Below the pieces are notes generated by a model. That model ran no database searches. It saw nothing but the letters and a program-made list of their open reading frames with translations, and was not told the DNA's origin. A stretch of DNA of 64,000 nt, taken from assembly GCF_017833415.1 (NCBI RefSeq), contig NZ_JAFICC010000001.1:372001-436000 (forward strand). Reading direction: 5' to 3'. Shown here piece by piece: positions 33,987 to 44,244 of this stretch (its first letter is position 1; every line of letters starts with the position of its first letter). This DNA is from Flavobacterium sp. 1355. GTDB taxonomy: Bacteria; Bacteroidota; Bacteroidia; Flavobacteriales; Flavobacteriaceae. The position numbers were made by a program, and so were the translations under genes.

Positions 33987-36900
33987 TTATTTTATTTCCT
34001 GATTTCCGTTATTAATGAAATCCGAAGGGGACATTGAAAAGCTTTTTTGAAAATTTCGGCTGAAGCTGGATTGCGAATTATAGCCCACGATTTCTGCAAT
34101 TTCATAGACTTTGTATTTCCCTGAAAGCAATAATTCTGCTGCTTTTTTTAAACGCGCATTATTAATAAGTTCATTTGGACTCAAATTGGAGATGTCTTTT
34201 ATTTTGCGGTACAAAGTGGAGCGGCTCATGTGCAGAATATCGGCCAATGATTCGACACTTAGATTGGTATCTGCCATGTTCTGGTCTATAATATCATCCA
34301 GTTTTTTAATAAACTCTTCATCAACTTTATTGTGTGCAACAGATTTTAAATGAGATAATGGAGAACTTGCATAATACTCCATAACATGGCGTCTGTTGGA
34401 CAATAAGTTATCAATTTGGGCCAATATAAAATCCATCGAAAAAGGTTTGGAGATATAGGCATCGGCTCCGGATTCTAAGCCTTTAATTCGGGATTGCACC
34501 GCACTTAAGGCCGTGAGCAAAATTACCGGAATATGACTGGTTTCGATATTCGATTTAATACGATCGCATAACTCAATTCCGTCCATTACAGGCATTGTAA
34601 TATCGCTGATAACAATATGTATCGTTTGATTGTGAATTACTTTTAAGGCTTCTTCGCCGTTTGCCGCTTTAAAAACTTTGTATTCTTTTCCAAGCTCCTT
34701 GCTCATAAAATTGAGCAGTTCCAGATTATCCTCAACGATAAGGATTTGTGTTTTGATATTTTTAGCAATAATTTCATTTTCAAAATCTTCGTTGCTTTCT
34801 TTTCCAGCAGCATCAGAAGCATCTTTGTAAAGATGAAACTCACTTTGCTGACGCAGTGGTAATTGCAAAACAAAAGTATTCATAGAAGCATCCAAAAACT
34901 GCAATTTTAAAGTTCCGTTATGCAATTCGGTCAGCGAATGGGCGAGGGAAAGCCCGATTCCCGTCCCGGTTTGCGTTTCAGAACCTAATATTCTAAAAAA
35001 CGGCTCAAAAATTTTACTCTTAAGTCCTTTCGGAATTAAATTCCCATCATTTTTAACGATAAATTCCAAAGAGTTTTCATCTCTGAACAAGGTGATAATA
35101 ATCTCACTTTTAGCATATTTTACAGCATTACTGATTAAATTGCTCAGGATTTTTCTAATAGCTTCTTCATCGACAAAAGCATAGACATTTTTTTCGCCCA
35201 GTTCCAATTCCACATGAATGTTTTTTTCTTCAATCAGAGGAGTAAACTGTGATAATAATTGCCTTACCAGTACAGAAATATTTGTTTCGACAAAAGTTAA
35301 ACCCAAACCCTCTATTTCTGTTTTTCTAAAGTCAAGCAGTTCATTAACCAAATTTAAGAGGCGGGAGGTATTTTTCTCCATTATTGATAAATTGGGTATA
35401 ATATCCGGAGACTCGTATGTTTTTTTGAGCAGACTTTCAAGAGGGCTTTTAATTAAAGTTAAAGGCGTTCTGATTTCATGGGCAACATTGGTAAAAAACT
35501 CAATTTTAGCATGATAGATTTCCTTTTCTTTTTCATTATTAAGATTTGCAATTTTCTGGTTGCTCTCCCTGATGTTCATATTATGATACCAGCGCAAAAG
35601 CCAGTAAAGGCATCCTGATATTAACAAAAAGTAAAAGAAAAAAGCATAGCTGCTCGCCCAGAACGGAGGCAAAATTGTAATGCCAACAACCGCTTCTTTA
35701 CTCCATATTCCGCTGGCACTTAATGATTTTACCCTAAATTTATAATCACCCGACGGAAGCTCTGTAAAAAACACCTTATTGTTTTTATTCAAATAAACCC
35801 AGTCATCGCTGATGCCGTCCAGTTTATACCAATATTGAGTAAGTTCGGGAGCCGTATAGCTTAACGAAGCAAAATCGATATTAAAATTAGACTGATGATT
35901 TTTTAAAGTAATTTTTTTTATATACGAAACAGATTCATCCAGCGGAGAATCTTCATCATTAACCACTACATCCTGGTTATTTATCTGAAGGCCGGTAATA
36001 AATATTGGCGGATTGTATTTATAAGTGCTAAAGTTTTTAGGGTTAAAACTAATCATGCCATTCAGGTTTCCAAAATACATATCACCATTAGAATCCTTAA
36101 AAGCCGAACTGTAATTAAACTGGTCACTCAACAAGCCGTTTGCGGTAGTAAAAATTTTAACCGACTTTGTTTTGTAATTAAATTTAACCAGTCCCTTAGA
36201 AGTTGTAATACATAAATTTTGTTTTTCATCCTGCAGAATAGAATAAATTACATTGCTTGGAAATCCATCTTTGGTAGTAAATTTTTTGAATTCTTTTTTT
36301 CGAAGGTCAAATAAATTCAAACCGTTTTCTGTTGCTATCCACAGATTGTTTTGCTTATCCTGAAAAATGGACGTTATAAAATCATTGCTGATACTTTTCT
36401 CATTATTAAAATCGTGTCTGTAAACCGCTTTTTCCTTCGTTTTTGGATTGTAATAAAAGAGTCCGTCACGATAAGATCCTGCCCATAAATTACCGTCTTT
36501 GTCTTTAAACATACAGGTGTAATGGGTGGTTTCTGAGAAATAATCGCAAATTTTAAAATTATCATTTTCCTCATCATACAAATAGATTCCGACAGAAGTA
36601 ACTACATATAATTGCTTTTCAGGAGTTTCATAAAACGTCACTATAAAATCACTTTTAAAGTTGCTCGTAGTGTGGTCGTAATGTTTTATGACATTTCCGG
36701 TATTAGCATCCATAATATCCAATCCATGCTCAAAAGTTCCGATCCAGATTTTATTGCCTCTCGGCAAAACGGCATGTATATTATAAAAAGAAAGTTTTGA
36801 TTTTGTTCCGTCAGGCTGAAAATTGACAAACTTTTTTGTCTTAAGATTAAATTTATTGATTCCCGCGTCTTCGGTACCAATCCATAGATTTCCCTGATCG

Positions 36901-37964
36901 TCTTTGTGAATCTCACGAACAGCACTTCCGACAATAGCATTTTCACTTTTTCGGGGAAAATATTTCTTAAACTGATCGTATTGCTTCTGATGGTAATTGA
37001 CCCCGCCAAAATAAGTTCCGATCCAAACCCCATTTTCCTTATCAATTGTAATGCAATATGCTGCATTGTCTGAAATGGCATAAGGATCACTAGGGCTTTT
37101 GCGTAAATTTCTGATCGTTTTATGCTGTAGATTGTAAATGTACACGCCAGTTTCACTGGCAATCCACAATTCATTTTTGTTTCTTTTAAATTGACGGACA
37201 AAAATAGGTTTTTCGGCGCCATTCATAAATGGAGTTGTTTTTCCACTGGAAACATCATATTTGTAAATGCCATGATCACGCGTTCCGATTAAAATCGAAT
37301 TGGCATCCAGAGCATAAATAACAGATATCGAAAAGGTAGTATTGGGTAATTGTACCTTGATTTTATCAAAACTTTGTGTAGCTTCAGAATAACGGTAAAG
37401 ATCATCATAAGAAGATACCCAGATTACACCGTTTTTGTCACAAGCTATAGAAGTGGCATAAAAAGAATTTCGGCCATCAAACATCGTGGTTTGTTTGGTG
37501 TCAACATTATATTTAATCAATGTTCCGATAGAGATAAACCACAAATTATTTTTTAAATCATTGTCGATATCATTAATACGATTATTAATCGCTTCATTTA
37601 TAAAACTAAATTTTTCTAATTTTTTATCATACGAATACAGTCCTTTATCTGTTCCGACCCAAATGTAATTTTTGAATTCATGCAGTGACTGGATATAATT
37701 TATTCCTAAGGATGTTTTAGGATCTTTCCCGCTTCGAAATGTTTTGAAATGATATCCGTCAAAACGATTCAAACCATCTTTAGTGCCAAACCATAAAAAT
37801 CCGTCTTTGTCCTGAATAGATGCCAAAACAGTATTGTTTGACATCCCATTTTCTACTTTGTAATGTTTGAAATAATATTCCTGACTAAAAATTGGGGTTG
37901 ATAAAAACAAAAGGCAGATTAGTGCCCTTATTCTAAAAAAACTTTGCATGTAAATGTTTTTCAT
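33987..37964 (-). CDS. Hybrid two-component system regulator (HTCS)
   Basis: A 1325-residue one-protein signalling system of the PUL-regulator type. It has a signal peptide (residues ~1-27), about fourteen periplasmic Reg_prop beta-propeller blades (YFKHYKVENGMSNNTVLASI onward), a Y_Y_Y domain (~690-780), one transmembrane helix (~790-810), a histidine kinase (His829 in NVAHEIRTPLTLIKSP; ATPase with GTGIGLSLAHSL), a receiver (Asp1121 in VISDITMPVMDG) and an AraC-type DNA-binding domain. It is divergent from the first GH43 and should activate the PUL when an oligosaccharide binds the propeller. Candidate sites are at 38062 and 45665. Confidence 0.95.
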   Translation of the reverse strand: MKNIYMQSFFRIRALICLLFLSTPIFSQEYYFKHYKVENGMSNNTVLASIQDKDGFLWFGTKDGLNRFDGYHFKTFRSGKDPKTSLGINYIQSLHEFKNYIWVGTDKGLYSYDKKLEKFSFINEAINNRINDIDNDLKNNLWFISIGTLIKYNVDTKQTTMFDGRNSFYATSIACDKNGVIWVSSYDDLYRYSEATQSFDKIKVQLPNTTFSISVIYALDANSILIGTRDHGIYKYDVSSGKTTPFMNGAEKPIFVRQFKRNKNELWIASETGVYIYNLQHKTIRNLRKSPSDPYAISDNAAYCITIDKENGVWIGTYFGGVNYHQKQYDQFKKYFPRKSENAIVGSAVREIHKDDQGNLWIGTEDAGINKFNLKTKKFVNFQPDGTKSKLSFYNIHAVLPRGNKIWIGTFEHGLDIMDANTGNVIKHYDHTTSNFKSDFIVTFYETPEKQLYVVTSVGIYLYDEENDNFKICDYFSETTHYTCMFKDKDGNLWAGSYRDGLFYYNPKTKEKAVYRHDFNNEKSISNDFITSIFQDKQNNLWIATENGLNLFDLRKKEFKKFTTKDGFPSNVIYSILQDEKQNLCITTSKGLVKFNYKTKSVKIFTTANGLLSDQFNYSSAFKDSNGDMYFGNLNGMISFNPKNFSTYKYNPPIFITGLQINNQDVVVNDEDSPLDESVSYIKKITLKNHQSNFNIDFASLSYTAPELTQYWYKLDGISDDWVYLNKNNKVFFTELPSGDYKFRVKSLSASGIWSKEAVVGITILPPFWASSYAFFFYFLLISGCLYWLLRWYHNMNIRESNQKIANLNNEKEKEIYHAKIEFFTNVAHEIRTPLTLIKSPLESLLKKTYESPDIIPNLSIMEKNTSRLLNLVNELLDFRKTEIEGLGLTFVETNISVLVRQLLSQFTPLIEEKNIHVELELGEKNVYAFVDEEAIRKILSNLISNAVKYAKSEIIITLFRDENSLEFIVKNDGNLIPKGLKSKIFEPFFRILGSETQTGTGIGLSLAHSLTELHNGTLKLQFLDASMNTFVLQLPLRQQSEFHLYKDASDAAGKESNEDFENEIIAKNIKTQILIVEDNLELLNFMSKELGKEYKVFKAANGEEALKVIHNQTIHIVISDITMPVMDGIELCDRIKSNIETSHIPVILLTALSAVQSRIKGLESGADAYISKPFSMDFILAQIDNLLSNRRHVMEYYASSPLSHLKSVAHNKVDEEFIKKLDDIIDQNMADTNLSVESLADILHMSRSTLYRKIKDISNLSPNELINNARLKKAAELLLSGKYKVYEIAEIVGYNSQSSFSRNFQKSFSMSPSDFINNGNQEIK

Positions 37965-38347
37965 TAATTTTTTTTATAAAAATAACGTATTCAACTGTGT
38001 CATATGTATACATTTTGGGTTGAAATGAGTAATGACTATGCTGTAAGGTATGATTTGAACCATTTAAACATAATTGTGAAACAAAATGAGATTACAATTA
38101 TGTTATCAATAGTCTACTTTGGCCGAAAATTAAATTGATATTTTTTTAGCATATAAATTTTATTATTAATAAAAAAAAATAAGATATTTAGCAAGAATCA
38201 AGGTTTTCGCCCTAAATCACTTGCAATATTACTTATATTTTTATTAATACAAATAAAATGCTAAAAAGTTGTCTTTTAGTCACAACAAAACAATCTAATC
38301 TCAAATCAAAATAAACCTGACCAACTTGACCCAAAACAATTAATTCT
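37965..38347. other. Divergent PUL regulatory region
   Basis: 383 bases without a gene between the HTCS gene and the first GH43. They contain one copy of the conserved regulatory block (38062-38178). I see no clean TAnnTTTG element. Confidence 0.6.
38062..38178 (+). promoter_or_regulatory. Conserved PUL regulatory block, copy A
   Basis: Its first 47 bases match the block at 45665 at 43 of 47 positions, counted by eye; the remainder stays similar with one gap. The core is an inverted repeat: ACATAATTGT (38068-38077), the 16-base spacer GAAACAAAATGAGATT, ACAATTATGT (38094-38103). It lies 286 bases before the GH43 start and is probably an HTCS binding site plus promoter. Confidence 0.72.
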
Positions 38348-39397
38348 ATGAAGAAAAATTATTACATATTAAAACAAACATTATTTCTGATTTTATTTTG
38401 CATTGCAGGTTATACAGTATCTGCACAACAAACATTTACAAATCCGCTTTTAGAATATGGAGCAGATCCATACAGCACTTATTACAATGGCTATTACTAT
38501 TATACCCATACCATGCAGGATCGTTTGGTTCTTTTTAAAACCAAAAATTTGGCAGACTTAAAAAATGCAGAGAAGAAAACCATCTGGATTGCACCAAAAA
38601 ACACCGAATATGCTGCTGAAATCTGGGCACCGGAATTTCATTTTATTAACGGAAAGTGGTATGTCTATTTCGCGGCAGATAATGGCTCAAATAACACACA
38701 CAGAATGTATGTTTTAGAAAATAATTCAAAAAATCCGATGGAAGGCGAATGGGTTTTTAAAGGTAAAATTGCAGCAAAAACAGATAAATGGGCAATTGAC
38801 GGAAACGTATTTACCTATAAAAAACAATTGTATATGATTTGGTCCGGCTGGGAAGGAGATACCAACGGACAGCAAAATATCTATATTGCCAAAATGAAAT
38901 CTCCAACTGAAATTGACGGAGAAAGGGTTCGAATCTCCAGTCCGACAAATCCCTGGGAACTTCATGGAGCACTGCATGATGATGTAAACCCGGCACAGGT
39001 CAACGTAAATGAAGGGCCTCAGTTTCTGGCCAATAAAAAGAAAGCATTTATTGTATTCTCAGCTAGCGGCTGCTGGACAGATAATTATAGTTTAGGTTTA
39101 TTGACCTTTACAGGGAAAGATAATCTATTAGATCCGTTGGCCTGGGCAAAATCTGAGAAACCAATTCTGCAGCAATCAGATAAAACCAAAGTGTATGCGC
39201 CGGGACACAACTCGTTTTTTAAATCTCCAAATGGCAGAGAAGACTGGATTCTGTATCATGCAAATTCAAATCCGGGAGAAGGCTGCGGTCAGCAAAGATC
39301 TCCAAGAATGCAGCAAATCAAGTGGGATAAAAATGGAAATCCGGTTATTGGAGACCCAATCTCAGAAGGAACTGTCCTGGCTATTCCGGCTATGTAG
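38348..39397 (+). CDS. Glycoside hydrolase family 43 (arabinofuranosidase-like)
   Basis: A 349-residue exported five-bladed beta-propeller enzyme. The signal peptide (MKKNYYILKQTLFLILFCIAGYTVSA) is followed by the GH43 catalytic Asp in YGADPYSTYYNG, the pKa-modulating Asp in AIDGNVFTY and the general acid Glu in NEGPQFL. The overall pattern (WAPEFHFINGKWYVYFAAD) resembles exo-acting arabinofuranosidases such as GH43_26, but this needs a tree. It has no T9SS sorting domain, so it is probably periplasmic. It is the first gene after the HTCS and ends before a strong terminator. Confidence 0.88.
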   Translation: MKKNYYILKQTLFLILFCIAGYTVSAQQTFTNPLLEYGADPYSTYYNGYYYYTHTMQDRLVLFKTKNLADLKNAEKKTIWIAPKNTEYAAEIWAPEFHFINGKWYVYFAADNGSNNTHRMYVLENNSKNPMEGEWVFKGKIAAKTDKWAIDGNVFTYKKQLYMIWSGWEGDTNGQQNIYIAKMKSPTEIDGERVRISSPTNPWELHGALHDDVNPAQVNVNEGPQFLANKKKAFIVFSASGCWTDNYSLGLLTFTGKDNLLDPLAWAKSEKPILQQSDKTKVYAPGHNSFFKSPNGREDWILYHANSNPGEGCGQQRSPRMQQIKWDKNGNPVIGDPISEGTVLAIPAM

Positions 39398-39490
39398 AAA
39401 AGACACTATTTAGTATGTATGATGAAGCAATAGATAACAAATTAACAGATTTATTGCCATATACAAATTAATATTAATCAACTTACAATA

Positions 39491-39520
39491 AAAAAATATT
39501 GAAAATTTTCAATATTTTTT
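39491..39520. terminator. 30-bp perfect palindrome, bidirectional terminator
   Basis: The whole 30-base stretch equals its own reverse complement (AATATTGAAAATTTTCAATATT core, A-run left, T-run right). It separates the first GH43 from the GH31 promoter. Confidence 0.7.
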
Positions 39521-39528
39521 ATAATTAT

Positions 39529-39544
39529 ACTAAAACGTTTTAGT
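39529..39544. promoter_or_regulatory. Palindromic operator ACTAAAACGTTTTAGT (LacI-like)
   Basis: A perfect 16-bp palindrome with a central CG, as in many LacI-family operators. It touches the -7 element at 39544-39551, so a bound repressor would block the promoter. Confidence 0.6.
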
Positions 39545-39551
39545 AGATTTG
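39544..39551 (+). promoter_or_regulatory. -7 element TAGATTTG of the GH31 gene
   Basis: A TAnnTTTG match 33 bases before the GH31 ATG at 39584. Its first base is the last of the palindrome. Confidence 0.55.
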
Positions 39552-39583
39552 TAATTACACTTTACTAACCACACAATATAACC

Positions 39584-41746
39584 ATGAAATTGAAAATCCT
39601 ATTTTTCACTATTATTTTATTTGGAATAACCACATCCAAAGCTCAGGAAGTTCCCATACTCAAAACCTCATTGGTAGGCGACAGAATAGTAGAATTTATT
39701 CCAAAAGGTTTTGATAAAAACAAAACGCCGTCACTAATACTTAAAACCGAACCAAAACCCAAAGGGAAAGTACCATCAGACTGGTCGTTAACTCCAGAAT
39801 TTACATTCAGAAATAATAAGGCTGGTGCTGTTCTCAATCTTAAAGGAGATATTAGTTTGTATGGAGGAGGAGAAGTTACAGGACCGCTTTTGCGTAACGG
39901 ACAATCTATAAAATTATGGAACACTGATACCGGTGCTTATAGCGTAGAGGGCGGAAAAAGACTGTATCAGACACATCCATGGGTTATGGGCGTTCGTCCC
40001 GACGGTTCTGCTTTTGGAATTATCTTTGACAGTACCTGGAAAGCCGAGTTGATAACAAACTCAGATCAGATAATTTATAACTCAGAAGGAGCTTTGTTCA
40101 GGGTGTACATCATTGACAGAAAATCTCCGCAGGAAGTCATAAAAGGACTTTCTGAATTAACGGGAACAATAAAATTACCCCCACGCTGGGCTTTAGGATA
40201 TCATCAGTGCAGATTTTCTTATGACAGCGAAAAACGCGTTATGGAAATCGCAGATACTTTTAGAGAAAAGAAAATTCCATGCGACGTTATCTGGATGGAT
40301 ATTGATTACATGCAGGGCTACAGAGTTTTTACTTTTGACAGTATCCGATTTAAAAGTCCAAAAGCCTTAAACGACAATTTGCATAAAAAAGGTTTTCGTG
40401 CCGTTTATATGATCGATCCCGGAGTAAAAGTAGATAACAACTACAGCGTTTATAAATCGGGGTCAAAAAATGATGTCTGGGTAAAGAAAAGCAACGGAGA
40501 AGAATATCACGGCAAAGTCTGGCCGGGTGATTGCGCTTTTCCTGACTTTACAGATTCTAAAACCAGAAATTGGTGGGCAGGACTTTACAAAGATTTTTTG
40601 AGCACAGGTATCGATGGTGTATGGAATGATATGAATGAGCCCGCTGTAAACGATAATGATTTTCCGGAAGATAAACGTCTGGGTACAATGCCTTATGATA
40701 CACCTCATAAAGGAGACAAAAATTTACCGCAGGGTTCGCATTTACTTTATCACAATGCATACGGCCGATTAATGGTTGAGGCGTCTTATGACGGAATTTT
40801 GAAAGCAAACCCAGCCAAACGCCCGTTTCTGCTTACCCGATCTAATTTACTGGGAGGACAGCGTTATGCAGCAACCTGGACAGGTGATAATTATGCAGGT
40901 TGGGACCATTTAAAACTTTCAGTGCCAATGTCGCTGACATTAGGATTATCTGGCCAGCCTTTTAACGGACCGGATATAGGAGGTTTTCTTGGAGATACAA
41001 GCGGCGATTTGTGGGCAAACTGGTTGGGCTTCGGAGCATTTATGCCTTTTGCACGTGGTCATGCCTGCGCAGGTACAAACAATAAAGAACCTTGGGCATA
41101 CGGTGTAGAAATTGAGAAAACTTCACGTATTGCCTTAGAGAGACGTTATCGTTTACTGCCGTATTTGTATACACTTTTTTATGAGTCTTCTAATAGCGGA
41201 CTTCCGGTAATGGCACCGGTATTTTTTGCAGACAGTAAAGATTCACGTCTGAGAAATGAGGAGCAGGCATTTTTACTCGGAGAAAATCTTTTGGTAGTTC
41301 CCGCTTTCGCTAAAGATCCAATACTTCCTTCAGGAATCTGGGAAGAATTAAATTTGGTAGAAGGAGAGAAACAGGATAAATATCAGGCAAAACTAAGTTT
41401 AAAAGGCGGAAGCATTATTCCTGCCGGTAAGATTATCCAAAATGCAGGAGAAAACTCATTCGATCCTTTGACTCTTTTTGTTTGTTTAGATAAAAACGGA
41501 AAAGCTATTGGAGAACTTTACATTGACTCTGGTGATGGATTTGGATACGAGAAACAAGATTATGCTCTGGTGACTTTTACCGCTGTAAAAAAAGATAATT
41601 CTGTTATGGTACGGGTTTCTGATGTAGTAGGTAAAAGAAATATCAAAGAAGAAGTAAAAGAAATCAACGTAAATTTATTACTTGACGGTAAAACATATAC
41701 AGGTTCCGGAACGCTTAAGGATGGAATATCAATTGTTTTAAAGTAA
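39584..41746 (+). CDS. Glycoside hydrolase family 31 (alpha-glucosidase-like)
   Basis: A 720-residue exported (signal peptide ends SKAQE) retaining exo-alpha-glycosidase. The nucleophile Asp349 is in the classical WNDMNEP motif (residues 347-353), with upstream DVIWMDIDYM and the typical TRSNLLGGQRYAATWTGDNYAGW. This motif set is that of GH31 alpha-glucosidases. The N-terminal beta-sandwich (~25-210) and a short C-terminal sheet are present. It has no T9SS domain, so it is probably periplasmic. It has its own promoter/operator inside the PUL and is followed by GH92 with a 29-base gap. Confidence 0.93.
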   Translation: MKLKILFFTIILFGITTSKAQEVPILKTSLVGDRIVEFIPKGFDKNKTPSLILKTEPKPKGKVPSDWSLTPEFTFRNNKAGAVLNLKGDISLYGGGEVTGPLLRNGQSIKLWNTDTGAYSVEGGKRLYQTHPWVMGVRPDGSAFGIIFDSTWKAELITNSDQIIYNSEGALFRVYIIDRKSPQEVIKGLSELTGTIKLPPRWALGYHQCRFSYDSEKRVMEIADTFREKKIPCDVIWMDIDYMQGYRVFTFDSIRFKSPKALNDNLHKKGFRAVYMIDPGVKVDNNYSVYKSGSKNDVWVKKSNGEEYHGKVWPGDCAFPDFTDSKTRNWWAGLYKDFLSTGIDGVWNDMNEPAVNDNDFPEDKRLGTMPYDTPHKGDKNLPQGSHLLYHNAYGRLMVEASYDGILKANPAKRPFLLTRSNLLGGQRYAATWTGDNYAGWDHLKLSVPMSLTLGLSGQPFNGPDIGGFLGDTSGDLWANWLGFGAFMPFARGHACAGTNNKEPWAYGVEIEKTSRIALERRYRLLPYLYTLFYESSNSGLPVMAPVFFADSKDSRLRNEEQAFLLGENLLVVPAFAKDPILPSGIWEELNLVEGEKQDKYQAKLSLKGGSIIPAGKIIQNAGENSFDPLTLFVCLDKNGKAIGELYIDSGDGFGYEKQDYALVTFTAVKKDNSVMVRVSDVVGKRNIKEEVKEINVNLLLDGKTYTGSGTLKDGISIVLK

Positions 41747-41775
41747 AATTTCAGTACAAATAATTAGATTTAGAT

Positions 41776-44133
41776 ATGAAAAATATTCTGTTAAAATTAT
41801 TCATTATAACGGCTGTCAATTTAGTTACTAATACAGCTTTGGGTCAACAATCAGGAAAGAAATTATCAGATTACGTGAACCCAAATATAGGAACAGCGCA
41901 CAGCCGTTGGTTTTTTTATACGCCGGGCGCAATGCCTTTTGGACTTGCAAAACTGGGACCTTCGACCAATGGGCATTTGGGTAATGAGCAGGGATGGGAA
42001 GCCACAGGTTATGATGACAGGGATACTTCTATAGAAGGATTTGCCTGTTTACATGAGTTTCAGGTTGGTGGTATCGTTCTGGCACCTTCTGTTGGTAAAT
42101 TGCAGACCATACCCGGAAGTCTTGATAATCCCGAAGAAGGTTACAGATCAAGATTTGATCGAAAAGATGAATATGCCACATCTGGTTATTATTCGGTACT
42201 TCTTAAAGATTATAATATCAAGGCAGAACTTACAGCCACAAAAAGAGTAGGTTTCCAGCGGTATACATTTCCAAAATCGTCTCAGTCCAATATAATTTTT
42301 GATATAGGCAACAGACAGGGCGAGAGCGGGGCAGTTAAGGAATCTAAAGTTACTATTACTGAAGATGGAAGAATTGAAGGTTATGTAATAACAATTCCTG
42401 AATATGTAAAAAAATACCAGGCTGGTGCTGATGTGGCTATGTATTTCTCGGCCGTTTTAGATAAAAAGCCCGTTAGTTTTGGCGCATTTAATAAAAAAGG
42501 AATTCAGGCAGGAAGCAAAGAAATTGATGGAGAAGGCGCCGGAATCTATCTCACTTTTGACACAAAAGAGAATGAAACCATCACGGTAAAAATTGGTTTA
42601 TCGTATACATCTGTAGCCAATGCAAGACTTAATCTTGATACAGAGGCTAAAAAACTAAATTTTGACGCAGCCAAAGAACAAAATCTTGCTGTCTGGAATG
42701 ATTATCTGGGCAGGATTACGGTAGAAGGCAAAAATGAAAATGATAAAATTAAATTTTATACAGGATTATATCACGCTTTATCAGGACGCGGACTGGGCAG
42801 CGATGTAAACGGTGCTTATCCTATGAATAATGGAAAAGTAGGTCAGATTCCTTTGGATGCTAAAGGCCAGCCTCAGTTTAACTATTATAATACGGATGCC
42901 ATTTGGGGAGGATTCTGGAATCTGACTCAGTTATGGGCATTGGCTTATCCTGAATATTATGCAGACTGGGTACAGGGACAGCTGCTTGTTTACAAAGATG
43001 CTGGCTGGCTGGGTGATGGTATTGCAAATAGCAAATATGTGTCTGGCGTGGGTACCAACTTTACCGGGCTTGCTATTGCGTCGGCTTATAATTCGGGAAT
43101 TCGAAATTTTGATATTGAAAAAGGATATGAAGCTGCTTTAAAAAACGAATTGGAATGGAGAGACCGAATAGAAGGTGCCGGCAAAATGGATGTAAAGCAA
43201 TTTGTAACGCTGGGTTATTCGCCGTATTTAGATAATATGGATTATAAAACCAATATAGAAGGTTCCGGCTTTTCGGCTTCGCATACACTCGAATATTCCT
43301 ATAGCGCTTATGCAGTAGCACAATTTGCCAAAGCACTGGGCAAAACGGCAGATTATGAAAAACTTATAAAATTGGCAGACGGCTGGAAATTGCTTTACGA
43401 CAAGGAAACAATGTTTATAAGGCCAAAATATGCAAACGGAGCATTTATTCAGAACTTTAATCCATCAGAACCATGGAGAGGGTTTCAGGAAGGCAATGCC
43501 TGGCAATATACATTTTACGTGCCTCACAATGTCAGCGAGTTAGTAGCAACTCTTGGAAAAGATACTTTTAACGATCGTCTGGATACTATATTTACAAAAT
43601 CTCAAAAAAATGTGTTTGGCGGCGGAACTAAAATTGATGCGTTTGCCGGATTATCTGGTTTTTATAATCACGGAAATCAGCCCAACCTGCACATTTCATG
43701 GCTCTTTAACTTCTCAGGAAAACCTTATTTAACACAAAAATGGGTGCATGCAATCTGTGACGAATTTTATGGAACCGAAGGTATACATGGATATGGCTAT
43801 GGTCAGGATGAGGATCAGGGACAATTGGGGGCATGGTACGTAATGTCTTCTATTGGATTGTTTGATGTTAAAGGATTGACGGATATTAATCCGTCATTTC
43901 AAATAGGAAGCCCATTGTTTGATAAAGTTACCATTAAAAACTTAGGAGAAAAACGGGATAAAAAATTTGTAATCGACGTACAAAACAATTCAAAAACCAA
44001 TATTTATTTACAGGAAGTAAAACTAAATGATGTCAGTTTAAAACAGCTTTCAATTGACTTAGCTGCCGTTAAAAAAGGAGGAAATCTAAAAATAAAAGTA
44101 GATGCAAAACCGGCAGCTGCCTGGTCCAATTAG
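41776..44133 (+). CDS. Glycoside hydrolase family 92 (alpha-mannosidase)
   Basis: A 785-residue exported calcium-dependent exo-alpha-mannosidase candidate. The N-terminal beta-sandwich starts LSDYVNPNIGTAHSRWFFYT, followed by PGAMPFGLAKLGPS; the catalytic (alpha/alpha)6 barrel begins near residue 300 and ends with the GYGQDEDQGQLGAWYVMSSI motif (from residue 674), close to the family consensus. The N-terminal loop HSRWFFY differs from the usual GHxxxFPGA form, so the linkage specificity may not be plain alpha-1,2. It lacks a T9SS domain. It is co-directional with GH31 upstream and GH43 downstream. Confidence 0.92.
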   Translation: MKNILLKLFIITAVNLVTNTALGQQSGKKLSDYVNPNIGTAHSRWFFYTPGAMPFGLAKLGPSTNGHLGNEQGWEATGYDDRDTSIEGFACLHEFQVGGIVLAPSVGKLQTIPGSLDNPEEGYRSRFDRKDEYATSGYYSVLLKDYNIKAELTATKRVGFQRYTFPKSSQSNIIFDIGNRQGESGAVKESKVTITEDGRIEGYVITIPEYVKKYQAGADVAMYFSAVLDKKPVSFGAFNKKGIQAGSKEIDGEGAGIYLTFDTKENETITVKIGLSYTSVANARLNLDTEAKKLNFDAAKEQNLAVWNDYLGRITVEGKNENDKIKFYTGLYHALSGRGLGSDVNGAYPMNNGKVGQIPLDAKGQPQFNYYNTDAIWGGFWNLTQLWALAYPEYYADWVQGQLLVYKDAGWLGDGIANSKYVSGVGTNFTGLAIASAYNSGIRNFDIEKGYEAALKNELEWRDRIEGAGKMDVKQFVTLGYSPYLDNMDYKTNIEGSGFSASHTLEYSYSAYAVAQFAKALGKTADYEKLIKLADGWKLLYDKETMFIRPKYANGAFIQNFNPSEPWRGFQEGNAWQYTFYVPHNVSELVATLGKDTFNDRLDTIFTKSQKNVFGGGTKIDAFAGLSGFYNHGNQPNLHISWLFNFSGKPYLTQKWVHAICDEFYGTEGIHGYGYGQDEDQGQLGAWYVMSSIGLFDVKGLTDINPSFQIGSPLFDKVTIKNLGEKRDKKFVIDVQNNSKTNIYLQEVKLNDVSLKQLSIDLAAVKKGGNLKIKVDAKPAAAWSN

Positions 44134-44148
44134 ACAAAAATTATAATT

Positions 44149-44198
44149 GTCCGTCGACTTAAACACATCGTGTTTTAAAGTTGGCGGACTTGGTTTTT
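44149..44198 (+). terminator. Hairpin between GH92 and GH43
   Basis: A long stem (GTCCGTCGACTT...AAACAC with GTGTTTT...AAGTTGGCGGAC) around ATC, then T-rich bases. It may end or attenuate the transcript inside the PUL. Confidence 0.6.
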
Positions 44199-44244
44199 AC
44201 ATTGCCAATCAAACTTATTATTTACTACTATTAAATAAAAGGCT

